A stretch of DNA of 39,479 bases, taken from positions 1 to 39,479 of the forward strand of contig JALOBR010000002.1 in NCBI GenBank assembly GCA_023228195.1, in the 5' to 3' direction. Position 1 is the stretch's first letter. Each line of letters starts with the position of its first letter. The notes beneath the pieces are model-generated. The model did no database searches and was not told where the DNA came from. It worked only from the letters and a program-made list of their open reading frames with translations. Source of the DNA: Candidatus Omnitrophota bacterium. Lineage in GTDB: Bacteria; Omnitrophota; Gorgyraeia; Duberdicusellales; 4484-171. This document shows, in pieces, positions 31,695 through 39,479 of the stretch. Both the position numbers and the translations under genes were made by a program.

Positions 31695-32474
31695 GTGAGA
31701 ATATTATTTCTTGGCGATATAGTAGGCAAGCCGGCCAGAATCTATTTAAAAGAGCTCTTGCCGTCTTTAAGAAAAAGCCTAAGCCTTGATTTTATAGTTG
31801 CAAACGGAGAAAACGCTGCCGGCGGCTCAAGCATTACTTCTGATACGGCATCGGATATTTTTAACAGCTCAGTTGATGTGGTTACTATGGGCGACCACAC
31901 ATTTAAAAAGCAGGAAGCTAAACAAGTGCTTGAATCAATGGATGTCATAAGGCCGCTTAACTATGGCGAGCTTGCCGCAGGCAAAGGTTATATTATAAAG
32001 GAAGCCGACGGTAAGAAAATAGGAGTTGTTAATCTCTTAGGACGAGTGTTTATGCCGCCGATGGATTGTCCTTTCAGGGCGGTCAGAAATATAATAGAAG
32101 ATTTAAGAAGCAAAGTTAAGGTAATTATCGTTGATATGCATGCCGAGGCAACCAGCGAAAAACTTGCAATGGGGTATTTTCTTTCGGGGAAAGTAACTGC
32201 GGTTTTGGGCACTCATACGCACATACCAACCGCTGACGAAAGGATAATCGATGGCTTTACTGCCTACATTACTGACGCTGGGATGACAGGAAGTTTTGAT
32301 TCAATTCTGGGCAGGGAAAAGCATCATATCATTGAGCGGTTTGTTACAAATATGCCGGTTCGTTTTAATTTAGCGCAAGGCGATGTGCGCATGCAGGGTG
32401 TAATAATTGAGGCAGATGATAAAACAGGAAAAGCCTTTTCAATAAAAAGAGTAGAATATAGGCAGGATGCCTAA
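31695..32474 (+). CDS. ymdB: YmdB-family metallophosphoesterase
   Basis: A 259-aa member of TIGR00282. The di-metal site motifs are visible: 'FLGDIVGKPAR' at the start, 'DFIVANGENAAGG', 'TMGDHTFKK' (usually GNH), 'VDMHAEATSEK' and 'GTHTHIPTADERI'. YmdB hydrolyses cyclic nucleotides in Bacillus and commonly follows rny. The start is GTG at 31695 with AGGAGG 9 bases upstream; no better ATG is available because conserved sequence begins at once. Confidence 0.9.
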   Translation: MRILFLGDIVGKPARIYLKELLPSLRKSLSLDFIVANGENAAGGSSITSDTASDIFNSSVDVVTMGDHTFKKQEAKQVLESMDVIRPLNYGELAAGKGYIIKEADGKKIGVVNLLGRVFMPPMDCPFRAVRNIIEDLRSKVKVIIVDMHAEATSEKLAMGYFLSGKVTAVLGTHTHIPTADERIIDGFTAYITDAGMTGSFDSILGREKHHIIERFVTNMPVRFNLAQGDVRMQGVIIEADDKTGKAFSIKRVEYRQDA

Positions 32475-32494
32475 TTGGGCAAAGCGAGGTTAAA

Positions 32495-32854
32495 ATGGAT
32501 TATCAAGGCATGGAAAAGCGCAGATTCGTAAGAGCAAAATTTCCTTGTAGTATTTCCATTCATACTTTACATGAACACATAATCACCACTTACACCGAAA
32601 ATATTTCCGCGGGCGGAGTGCGTGTAATAATTGAAGAAAAACTAGAGATGTCTTCTACAGTTGGTTTGGAAGTCCAAATCAATAAAAATATTATTGTATG
32701 CAAAGGAAGAATAGTCTGGGTTGTTGACCGGGAAAGCCCATATAAAAAAGGCCTGCGTTATCATGATACAGGCATAGAATTTTATGAAATAAACGAAAAC
32801 GACAGGCGCGTAATAAATGACGCCATAGAGGAAATCCTTAAATGCGAGAAATGA
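32495..32854 (+). CDS. PilZ-domain protein
   Basis: A 119-aa single PilZ domain. The c-di-GMP-binding RxxxR is seen as 'RRFVRA' (residues 9-14) and the D/NxSxxG as 'NISAGG'. It probably acts as a c-di-GMP adaptor, though no cyclase is in the window. GAGGT lies before the ATG. Its end overlaps the dxs start. Confidence 0.82.
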   Translation: MDYQGMEKRRFVRAKFPCSISIHTLHEHIITTYTENISAGGVRVIIEEKLEMSSTVGLEVQINKNIIVCKGRIVWVVDRESPYKKGLRYHDTGIEFYEINENDRRVINDAIEEILKCEK

Positions 32855-34725
32855 TTCTAGATAAGATAAATTCCCCCAAAGACATTAAAGCCCTCGACAT
32901 CGGTAAACTAAGCGCCTTAAGTCAGGAAATAAGAGAGTTAATCGTAAAAGTAGTTTCCAAAAAAGGTGGACACCTCGCTTCGTCTCTAGGCGCGGTTGAA
33001 TTAACTGTTGCGCTTCACTATCTTCTCGATGCCCCGCGGGATACAATTATTTTTGACGTCGGGCACCAAATTTACGCGCATAAGATATTAACCGGCAGGC
33101 GTGAATCGTTTGTTAGTTTACGAGAGCATAAGGGCATAAGCGGATTTCCAAACTCAACCGAAAGCCCGTACGATACTTACATATCAGGGCACGCTTCAAC
33201 AGCTGTTTCCTGGGCTCAGGGTATATCCGAGGCAAAAAAAATAAAGAAAAACAATTCAAAAACTGTCGCGATAGTCGGCGATGGGTCGCTCACCGGAGGA
33301 ATGTGTTTCGAGGCGCTCAATGCCTGCGGGCATGCCCAGAGCGATTGCCTGGTTGTCTTAAATCATAACGAGATGAGTATTTCCCCCTCAGTAGGCGCGC
33401 TTAGCAACTATCTCGTAAAAATTACCTCAATGCCTGTTTATAACCGCATAAAGAACGAATTGGAATCTTTTCTCGACCATTTTGCTATTACAAAAAAACT
33501 AACCATTAAGGCAAAGAGGTTCGAAGAGGCTCTCAAGGGTTTGATTGTTCCAGGTATATTTTTCGAAGAACTTGGGTTTCGCTATTTCGGGCCTATTGAT
33601 GGGCACGATTTCAATAAACTTATCCCGACGCTTAAAAACATTATAACTTTAAAAGGGCCAAAAGTACTTCATATTATTACTAAGAAAGGGAAAGGCTATA
33701 AGTTTTCAGAAAATAACCCGGAAGATTTTCATAGCGCATCGAAATTCGATGTAGCTACCGGTTTAGCCGTAGGTAAAACCAAAGACGGCTTTGGAGAAGT
33801 TTTTTCAAAGAAACTGATTGAGCTTGCCAGGAAAGATAAAAGAATTGTAGCCATAACCGCAGCTATGCCCAAGGGTACGGGGTTGCATTTATTTAAGGAG
33901 CAATTCCCGGACAGGCTTTATGATGTAGGCATTGCGGAATCCCACGCAGTAGGTTTAGCAAGCGGCCTAGCCAAGGGCGGGATTAAACCGGTAGTCGCGC
34001 TATATTCCACATTTCTTCAAAGGTCATTCGACCAGATAATCCACGATGTGGCATTACAGAATTTAAACGTAGTTTTTGCTATAGACCGCGCAGGCGCAGT
34101 GGGTGAAGATGGCCCAACGCATCATGGTGTTTTTGACATCGGTTATTTGAGAATGATTCCCAATATGGTTTGCATTGCTCCTAAAGACAGCCGCGAGCTT
34201 GAGGACAGTTTGGAATTTGCATTTAGCCTTAGTTCGCCCTGCAGTATACGTTACCCAAAAGGCGAAGCTTATTCTTTGGGGTTTGATGAAAAAATTTCAT
34301 TAGGGAAATCACAGATTATATGCGAAGGAAAAGACGTATGCCTAATTGCGCTCGGCTCCATGGTTAAGAACGCTCTCAATTGCGCATCCTTGCTTAAAGA
34401 CGAGGGGATCGGCACTTTTTTGGTAAATGCCAGGTTCATAAAACCTCTCGATGAAAATTTGCTTAATTATATAGGAAATAATTTCAAAGTGATAGTTACG
34501 CTTGAGGAAGGTAATTTAGCTTGTGGGTTCGGCAGCGCTATCGCAGAATTTTTCGGTAATGTTGGTATCTCTGAGAAAGTTAAATTAATCCGCGCTGGCT
34601 TTCCAGATGAATTTATCACTTTCGCTAAAAGAGAGAAGCTTTTTGAAATATACGGCTTAGACGGCTACTCTTTGGCAAGCCGTATAAGAAAAGTTTTGGT
34701 AAATGAGATTCTTCTTCAAAAATGA
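32842..34725 (+). CDS. dxs: 1-deoxy-D-xylulose-5-phosphate synthase
   Basis: A 627-aa thiamine-diphosphate enzyme that joins pyruvate and glyceraldehyde-3-phosphate in the first step of the MEP isoprenoid pathway. 'GGHLASSLGAVELTVALHY', 'FDVGHQIYAHKILTGR', the TPP motif 'GDGSLTGGMCFEALN', 'HNEMSISPSVG' and 'DRAGAVGEDGPTHHGVFDI' are all characteristic. Length is normal. It overlaps the PilZ gene by 13 bases (an ATG nine bases on is an alternative) and the ferredoxin gene by four. Confidence 0.95.
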   Translation: MREMILDKINSPKDIKALDIGKLSALSQEIRELIVKVVSKKGGHLASSLGAVELTVALHYLLDAPRDTIIFDVGHQIYAHKILTGRRESFVSLREHKGISGFPNSTESPYDTYISGHASTAVSWAQGISEAKKIKKNNSKTVAIVGDGSLTGGMCFEALNACGHAQSDCLVVLNHNEMSISPSVGALSNYLVKITSMPVYNRIKNELESFLDHFAITKKLTIKAKRFEEALKGLIVPGIFFEELGFRYFGPIDGHDFNKLIPTLKNIITLKGPKVLHIITKKGKGYKFSENNPEDFHSASKFDVATGLAVGKTKDGFGEVFSKKLIELARKDKRIVAITAAMPKGTGLHLFKEQFPDRLYDVGIAESHAVGLASGLAKGGIKPVVALYSTFLQRSFDQIIHDVALQNLNVVFAIDRAGAVGEDGPTHHGVFDIGYLRMIPNMVCIAPKDSRELEDSLEFAFSLSSPCSIRYPKGEAYSLGFDEKISLGKSQIICEGKDVCLIALGSMVKNALNCASLLKDEGIGTFLVNARFIKPLDENLLNYIGNNFKVIVTLEEGNLACGFGSAIAEFFGNVGISEKVKLIRAGFPDEFITFAKREKLFEIYGLDGYSLASRIRKVLVNEILLQK

Positions 34726-34937
34726 ATTCTCCAATCATTATTTCAATAGACAAAGAAAAATGTAAAGGCTGTCAACTTTGCATTTTATTTTGCCCTTCAA
34801 AAAATCTTGTTTTGTCGGATGATCTGAATAAAAAGGGAATAAAATACGCTAAAGTTAAAAATGCATCTTCTTGCACCGGCTGCGGTTTCTGTTTTCTGGT
34901 CTGCCCGGATTGCTGTATAGAGATAATAGAGAAATAG
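34722..34937 (+). CDS. 2[4Fe-4S] ferredoxin, delta subunit of 2-oxoacid:ferredoxin oxidoreductase
   Basis: A 71-aa protein with two cluster motifs: 'CKGCQLCILFCP' (14-25) and 'CTGCGFCFLVCP' (about 51-62). It is placed ahead of the alpha, beta and gamma subunits, as in KorD/VorD sets. The ATG overlaps the dxs stop. Confidence 0.88.
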   Translation: MNSPIIISIDKEKCKGCQLCILFCPSKNLVLSDDLNKKGIKYAKVKNASSCTGCGFCFLVCPDCCIEIIEK

Positions 34938-34998
34938 CTATCAGCTTTCAGTCATCAGTCTTCAGCGGCTGATAACTGATATCTGACAGCCGAAAGCA
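34938..34998 (+). repeat. Imperfect palindrome 'tatcagctttcag / ctgataactgatatctgac'
   Basis: The words 'ATCAGCTTTCAGTCATCAG' and 'CGGCTGATAACTGATATC' plus 'GCCGAAAGC' pair across the gap. It is similar in style to the block at 17092-17158. Confidence 0.6.
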
Positions 34999-35008
34999 AA
35001 TTTGATAA

Positions 35009-36070
35009 ATGAAAACAAAAAAAGAAAAACTATTAATGTCGGGAAACGAAGCCATGGCAGAAGCTGCTATAAGGGCGGGTTGTCATTTTTACGCAGGGTA
35101 TCCTATCACTCCGCAAAATGAAATTCCCACTCATATGGCGAAAAGGATGAAGGAAGAGTCAAGAGTTTTTATCCAGGCAGAAAGCGAGCTATCCGCCATA
35201 AATATGGTTTTTGGCGCAGCCGCAACAGGCTCGCGCGCGCTTACTTCTTCTTCCAGCCCGGGCATATCGCTTAAGCAGGAAGGTATATCTTATATTGCGG
35301 GGGCGCAGCTTCCCGCAGTCATAATAAATGTTATGCGCGGCGGTCCTGGCTTAGGAAACATCGGATCCAGCCAAAGCGACTATTTTCAATCAACGCGCGG
35401 CGGCGGGCACGGTGATTATTTTACTCCGGTGCTTGCTCCATGGAGCGCTGAAGAAGGAGCGTCTCTTGTTATGCTCGCGTTCGATTTAGCAGATTATTAT
35501 AGAACGCCGGTTTTAATTTTAGCAGATGCGATAATCGGACAGATGATGGAGGGGGTAGATTTTCCTTCAAAAAGCGAATTTAAGAAAAAACTTCCTCCCA
35601 AAAAGTGGGCGCTTACAGGGGCAAAGGGCCGGCCGGCGAATATAGCAAAATCTTTTTTTCTTAAGGAAGGAGCGCTCGAGATTCACAATGAAAAGCTTAG
35701 AGAAAAATGGGGAAAAATAAAACAGAATGAGCAAAGAAGTTCCACATATAAAGCAGAAGACGCAAAATATCTTATTATAGCTTATGGCTCGCAGGCGCGT
35801 ATTGCCTGCGAGGCAGTTGACCGGCTTCGCGGAGAGAATTTAAAAGCCGGGCTGTTTCGTCCGATAAGCCTTTGGCCGTATCCGGCTGCCGGATTGCAAA
35901 AAATCGCTAAAAATATAAAAAAAATATTCGTAGTTGAACAATCTCTCGGCCAAATGCTTGATGATGTAAAACTCGCATTGCCCGGTAAAGAGATTAAATT
36001 TTTAGGCAGAACCGGAGGAGGGATACCTTCATCTTCGGAAATCGTAAAATTTGTAAAGAAAGCATTATGA
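35009..36070 (+). CDS. korA: 2-oxoacid:ferredoxin oxidoreductase, alpha subunit
   Basis: A 353-aa subunit of the KorA/VorB type. 'SGNEAMAEAAIRAGCHFYAGYPITPQNEI' (written here as the family start), 'SSSPGISLKQEGISY', 'MRGGPGLGNIGSSQSDYFQ' and 'GGGHGDYFTPVLAP' are typical. With beta, gamma and the ferredoxin it decarboxylates a 2-oxoacid (2-oxoglutarate or a branched-chain oxoacid) to acyl-CoA and reduced ferredoxin, or runs in reverse. The specific substrate cannot be fixed. There is no clear ribosome-binding site; it overlaps the beta gene by four bases. Confidence 0.9.
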   Translation: MKTKKEKLLMSGNEAMAEAAIRAGCHFYAGYPITPQNEIPTHMAKRMKEESRVFIQAESELSAINMVFGAAATGSRALTSSSSPGISLKQEGISYIAGAQLPAVIINVMRGGPGLGNIGSSQSDYFQSTRGGGHGDYFTPVLAPWSAEEGASLVMLAFDLADYYRTPVLILADAIIGQMMEGVDFPSKSEFKKKLPPKKWALTGAKGRPANIAKSFFLKEGALEIHNEKLREKWGKIKQNEQRSSTYKAEDAKYLIIAYGSQARIACEAVDRLRGENLKAGLFRPISLWPYPAAGLQKIAKNIKKIFVVEQSLGQMLDDVKLALPGKEIKFLGRTGGGIPSSSEIVKFVKKAL

Positions 36071-36804
36071 ACAGAAAATTTGTAAAGCCGCCGTCATTAA
36101 GAGATGCCGTAACCCATTATTGCTCCGGTTGTGGCCATGGAATTTTACATAGATTAGTTGCCGAAACAATAGATGAGCTTGAACTTCGCGAAAAGACAAT
36201 TGGAGTTGCTCCTGTCGGTTGTGCTGTTATCGCATATGATTATTGGGATTTTGATGTTTGCGAGGCCGCGCACGGAAGGGCTCTTGCGGTTGCGACAGGA
36301 ATAAAAAGGTGCCGGCCAGAGTCGGTTGTTTTTACGTATCAGGGCGACGGAGATCTGGTTTCCATAGGAATGGCCGAAACTTTTCATACGGCAAACAGAG
36401 GAGAAAACCTTACCTGTATTTTTGTAAATAATGCCTGCTATGGTATGACCGGCGGCCAGATGGCGCCAACAACGCTTATCGGACAAATGACAGCGACTAC
36501 ACCTCAGGGAAGAAGCCCTAAAGCCGGAGAAGGCTGGCCTATAAAATTTAGTGAAATTTTAGCAAGCCTCGAAGGGGTTAATTTTGCAGCGCGCGCTGCG
36601 GTTTCCAGTCCAAAAGAAATAATAAAAGCGCGCTCGTACATAAAAAAAGCTTTCTCAAATCAATTAGAAAACAAAGGTTTTTCGATAGTTGAAGTTTTAA
36701 GTCCTTGTCCTACAGTTTGGCAGAAAAAGCCGTATGAAGCAATGAAATGGATAGATGAAGAAATGGTAAAAACATTTCCTTTGGGGGTTATAAAGGATAA
36801 ATAA
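36067..36804 (+). CDS. korB: 2-oxoacid:ferredoxin oxidoreductase, beta (TPP-binding) subunit
   Basis: A 245-aa thiamine-diphosphate subunit. 'HYCSGCGHGILHRLVAE' at the start, 'VGCAVIAYDYWDFD', 'AHGRALAVATGIKR', 'YQGDGDLVSIGMAETFH' with the TPP GDG, and 'NNACYGMTGGQMAPTT' match the KorB family. It is translationally coupled to alpha through ATGA. Confidence 0.92.
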   Translation: MNRKFVKPPSLRDAVTHYCSGCGHGILHRLVAETIDELELREKTIGVAPVGCAVIAYDYWDFDVCEAAHGRALAVATGIKRCRPESVVFTYQGDGDLVSIGMAETFHTANRGENLTCIFVNNACYGMTGGQMAPTTLIGQMTATTPQGRSPKAGEGWPIKFSEILASLEGVNFAARAAVSSPKEIIKARSYIKKAFSNQLENKGFSIVEVLSPCPTVWQKKPYEAMKWIDEEMVKTFPLGVIKDK

Positions 36805-36950
36805 AATTACAAATTCCAAATAAATTCCAATGACAAAAATTTCAATGTCCAAAATGGTATCTATTTGAGTCATTTGATAAGGCCTATCCTTTAGGATAAT
36901 TGGAGTTTGGGGTTTATTTGTAATTTGGTGTTTGGTGCTTGGAGCTTAGC
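36805..36950 (+). repeat. Long palindromic element providing the gamma-subunit RBS
   Basis: The left half has 'AAATTACAAATTCC', 'AAATAAATTCCAATG' and the right half 'GGTTTATTTGTAATTTGG', 'TTTGGTGCTTGGAGC'; the centre is an 'AGGCCTATCCTTTAGGAT' hairpin. The closing 'TTGGAG' (36939-36944) serves as the Shine-Dalgarno sequence for the ATG at 36952. Confidence 0.7.
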
Positions 36951-36951
36951 A

Positions 36952-37494
36952 ATGAAAATAGATATACTGCTTTCAGGTTTCGGCGGGCAAGGCTTAATGA
37001 GCCTTGGTAAAGTGATTGCTACCGCAGCAATTTTAGAAAATAAATTCGCAACGTATATGCCTTCTTATGGCCCGGAAGTAAGAGGAGGCACCGCATATTG
37101 TTACGTAAAAATTTCAGATGCACCCGTTGCGTCTCCGCTTGTCGAAATCCCCGATGCCGCGATAATATTAAACCAGCAATCTTTGGATAAATTCAAAAAT
37201 CAATTGGACAAAAACTGCATATTAATATTAAATTCAGACCTCATACAAAACAAGCCGAATTTATCAGCTAAAAAGATAAGTTATCTTCCGTTAAGCAGTG
37301 CTGCCATTAAATGCGGAGACATAAAATGTGCAAATGTAGTTGCTTTGGGCGCGCTTATCCGTCTAAAACCGGATATTCTTAAGCAGGGAACGATTATCGG
37401 GATTTTAAAGAAAATCTTTAGCGCCAACAACTCTATGTTAAACATTAATATCAAAGCATTGTCTAAGGGCCACGAAGCAGCCAAGAATCCTTAA
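36952..37494 (+). CDS. korC: 2-oxoacid:ferredoxin oxidoreductase, gamma subunit
   Basis: A 180-aa KorC-type subunit. 'LLSGFGGQGLMSLGKVIATAA' and 'YMPSYGPEVRGGTAYCYVKIS' are diagnostic. I start at the ATG preceding 'KIDILLSGFGG'; 15 further upstream codons are open but lie in the palindrome. It completes a ferredoxin-alpha-beta-gamma operon after dxs. Confidence 0.92.
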   Translation: MKIDILLSGFGGQGLMSLGKVIATAAILENKFATYMPSYGPEVRGGTAYCYVKISDAPVASPLVEIPDAAIILNQQSLDKFKNQLDKNCILILNSDLIQNKPNLSAKKISYLPLSSAAIKCGDIKCANVVALGALIRLKPDILKQGTIIGILKKIFSANNSMLNINIKALSKGHEAAKNP

Positions 37495-37523
37495 GCTTAT
37501 ACAAGTTTCAAAATTATCCAAAA

Positions 37524-39470
37524 ATGCAGATGAACAATAAAGTGATTGAATTTTTAAAATTCCCGGTTTTTTTCATCTTTTTCGCATTCCTGGTTTTGTG
37601 CGTTTCATACAATTTAAACGATGCTGATTATTTTTTTCATACCAAGTCAGGGGAATATATCGTAACCCACAAAAACATTCCCAAAGAAGACATATTTTCT
37701 TTCTCAAAAGCCAAAAGTCCCTGGACCAATCATGAATGGTTTTACCAGATTGTAATTTACTCACTCTACAAAAATTGGGGAATTGACGGATTCTTCTTTT
37801 TGCGAACCGCAGTTTTTTGCCTGGCCTTCCTGATGCTTTCTATTTTTGCGTTAAAAACCGAGTGGATGTTTAGTTTTCCGCTTATTTTTTATGGGCTCTA
37901 TGTATCATTCGGAAGGTTTACTCTAAGGCCGGATAACTTCAGCTTTCTATTTTTTATTTTATTCTTGTTGCCCTTTGTTTTTAAGAAAAAGTGGCTGCTT
38001 TTCCTTCTTCCATTAATCCAGGTTTTTTGGGTAAATATCCACGGATTTTTCTTTTTAGGGCCGGTTGTTTTGTTTCTTTACCTTTTACTAGGCAAGATAA
38101 AAAACAAAGAAACTGATATAGCTTTTTATAACACAGTTAAAATAATTTTTGTATTAACTCTTCTTGCCTGTTTTTTGACTCCCCAGCCAATTTCTACGAT
38201 TAAATACCCTTTAAAAATTTTAAACGATATTGCATCCGGGAACCAGAAAATATTCTATAAGTATATTCAAGAACTGCAGAGTCCTTTTTCCCGTTTTGCG
38301 GCTAACCGGTTTTTCTTTAGCCTAATGCTATTTGCCTTTGTGTGCCTTGGATTTTTTAAGAAGTTAAATTTGTTTTATATCGGCCTTGCAATAACATTGG
38401 CTATATTTTCTTTGAATTCGCTGCGTAATATGTATTTTTTTGTTCCAGTTGCGATAGTTATATTCGTCGACAGATATCCGTATATAAAAGATTTCTTGAT
38501 GAAAAATATTTTGAAGGAGACAGGTTTTAAGCTGCTAAAAATATTTTTTATTATTTTAGCTATCTCTTTTTCTGTGAGTATGCTTAAGCAGCTAAAAAAT
38601 ATATATCGCCATGGTTCAGCGCTAATCACTCAAAATCAGCAAATAAACATAGAATCCGCTTTTTTAAATATAGACCCTTATGAAAATCCGAAAGATATGC
38701 TTGATTTTATAGAAAAACATAAGCTGCCAGAGCGGATGTTTAACACGTTTAATATAGGTGCCCATTTAATATTTAATTTTTTCCCGCAAAGAAAGGTTTT
38801 TATTGACGGTCGGGCGGATTTCTACGGGCCAGATTTTTTTAATATGTATACGCAAGTGATTAAGGGCAATGAATCTGCGCTAAGATATGCGATAAAAGAA
38901 TATGATTTAGAAGGGTTTATTATGTGTTATTTTGCGGATGCGCCATCTTCAAGCATAAAGTATATCAACGGTAAAGGTTTTAAGTGCGTATACTTCGGCT
39001 GGGATGGAATAATTTTTGTTAAAGATGATTTCATAGAAAGAAACCCTTCATTAAAGTCTTTCGTAGTTGATTTTGGTTCCTTAAACATCGAGAAATTAGA
39101 TTTTATTAAAAATATCAAACTAAAAATGCCTTATGTAAAAAGCTATCTGGATAAGGCAAAAGTTTTATACTTTTTGGGCTATTACGAAAAAAGCAAAGAA
39201 TATTTAAATGAAATAATAAAGATTTATCCAAACAATGACGAGGCATATCTGCTTCTTGCGAAAGTTTATTACAGGCAGGGCGATTACGAAAAAGCTTTTA
39301 TGTATTGCCGCGACAGTTTATTTTTTAATCCTTCCTTAGAAGCCGCGCATGTACTTTTAGCGAAAATATATATAAAAACCGCAAACTTAGAAGACGCACG
39401 CAGGGAAGCAGAAAAATATAAAGTAGATTTTGATAAATTCTTGGAGGAAACAAAAAATGAAAAGTTCTGA
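37524..39470 (+). CDS. GT-C-like multi-pass membrane protein with C-terminal TPRs
   Basis: A 648-aa protein. Residues 10-360 hold about nine or ten membrane helices. The first periplasmic loop, 'NDADYFFHTKSGEYIVTHKN' followed by 'IPKEDIFSFSKAKSPWTNHEWFYQ' in parts, has the D-D-x-W/F-H and P-x-D-x-F-S pattern of GT-C glycosyltransferase-like proteins. Residues 385-520 are a soluble region with 'FIDGRADFYGPDFF'. Residues about 530-640 hold TPR motifs ('AKVLYFLGYYEKSKEYL', 'AYLLLAKVYYRQGDYEKA', 'AHVLLAKIYIKTANLEDA'). Transfer of a sugar from a polyprenyl donor is possible, but no substrate can be named. Confidence 0.65.
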   Translation: MQMNNKVIEFLKFPVFFIFFAFLVLCVSYNLNDADYFFHTKSGEYIVTHKNIPKEDIFSFSKAKSPWTNHEWFYQIVIYSLYKNWGIDGFFFLRTAVFCLAFLMLSIFALKTEWMFSFPLIFYGLYVSFGRFTLRPDNFSFLFFILFLLPFVFKKKWLLFLLPLIQVFWVNIHGFFFLGPVVLFLYLLLGKIKNKETDIAFYNTVKIIFVLTLLACFLTPQPISTIKYPLKILNDIASGNQKIFYKYIQELQSPFSRFAANRFFFSLMLFAFVCLGFFKKLNLFYIGLAITLAIFSLNSLRNMYFFVPVAIVIFVDRYPYIKDFLMKNILKETGFKLLKIFFIILAISFSVSMLKQLKNIYRHGSALITQNQQINIESAFLNIDPYENPKDMLDFIEKHKLPERMFNTFNIGAHLIFNFFPQRKVFIDGRADFYGPDFFNMYTQVIKGNESALRYAIKEYDLEGFIMCYFADAPSSSIKYINGKGFKCVYFGWDGIIFVKDDFIERNPSLKSFVVDFGSLNIEKLDFIKNIKLKMPYVKSYLDKAKVLYFLGYYEKSKEYLNEIIKIYPNNDEAYLLLAKVYYRQGDYEKAFMYCRDSLFFNPSLEAAHVLLAKIYIKTANLEDARREAEKYKVDFDKFLEETKNEKF

Positions 39471-39479
39471 TCAGGCAAT
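39457..39479 (+). CDS. Start of a further gene (partial)
   Basis: An ATG overlapping the end of the previous gene, preceded by TTGGAGG with 9 bases spacing, opens a frame MKSSDQA that runs off the window. The ribosome-binding site and overlap style match the other coupled genes here. Product unknown. Confidence 0.5.

Noticed and set aside
1..39479. Insertion sequences, prophage or integrase genes
   Set aside because: No transposase, integrase or phage structural gene is seen; the repeats are non-coding palindromes.

Overview
The window is an AT-leaning bacterial chromosome segment, probably from an uncultured anaerobe. The gene content fits Candidatus Omnitrophota (OP3) or a related lineage, but this is inference from gene neighbourhoods and style; there is no rRNA or marker gene to prove it. 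Support for anaerobiosis comes from a four-subunit ferredoxin-dependent 2-oxoacid oxidoreductase, a B12-dependent radical SAM enzyme and the absence of visible oxygen-dependent enzymes. Nearly all genes lie on the + strand. Most intergenic gaps are filled by palindromic repeats.

Region 1 (1-8.1 kb) is housekeeping: the end of trkA, one or two very small ORFs, trkH, an OB-fold membrane-anchored protein, pheS, a short pheT lacking the EMAP-type tRNA-binding insert, a 70-aa ferritin-like protein, an unrecognised 216-aa protein, and dusB on the - strand.

Region 2 (8.2-23.6 kb) is the highlight: a single + strand operon that looks like a type II (aromatic) polyketide pathway. It starts with a candidate promoter overlapped by a perfect 16-bp palindrome, then three 44-bp tandem hairpin repeats in the leader. 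The genes follow in this order: acyl-CoA ligase, nucleoside phosphorylase-like protein, PCP_red protein, ketopantoate-reductase-like protein fused to two TIGR04076-like domains, KS-alpha, KS-beta/chain-length factor (all catalytic residues lost), ACP, cyclase-family metal enzyme, TcmN-like aromatase/cyclase, MFS transporter, SDR reductase, B12/radical SAM enzyme, amidohydrolase, class IV PLP enzyme and MtnA-like sugar-phosphate isomerase. A terminator follows.

Region 3 (23.7-29.0 kb) holds a membrane protein on the - strand, then a separately promoted class II aldolase-SCP2 fusion with an aldehyde dehydrogenase, then a PAS histidine kinase and two stand-alone receiver proteins. The phosphorylase, isomerase, aldolase and aldehyde dehydrogenase together resemble the DHAP shunt that salvages 5'-deoxyadenosine or methylthioadenosine. 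They might instead act on a ribosylated lipid-like product of the polyketide pathway.

Region 4 (29.0-39.5 kb) is housekeeping again: 5-formyl-THF cyclo-ligase with a structured leader, rny, ymdB, a PilZ protein, dxs, a ferredoxin with the alpha, beta and gamma subunits of a 2-oxoacid:ferredoxin oxidoreductase, a large GT-C-like membrane protein with C-terminal TPRs, and the first codons of another gene.

A striking global feature is a family of palindromic intergenic elements that end in a Shine-Dalgarno sequence (GGAGGT) placed just before start codons. They occur before the ferritin-like gene, the ACP, the aromatase, the radical SAM gene and rny, with a related core nested in another palindrome near 20.8 kb.
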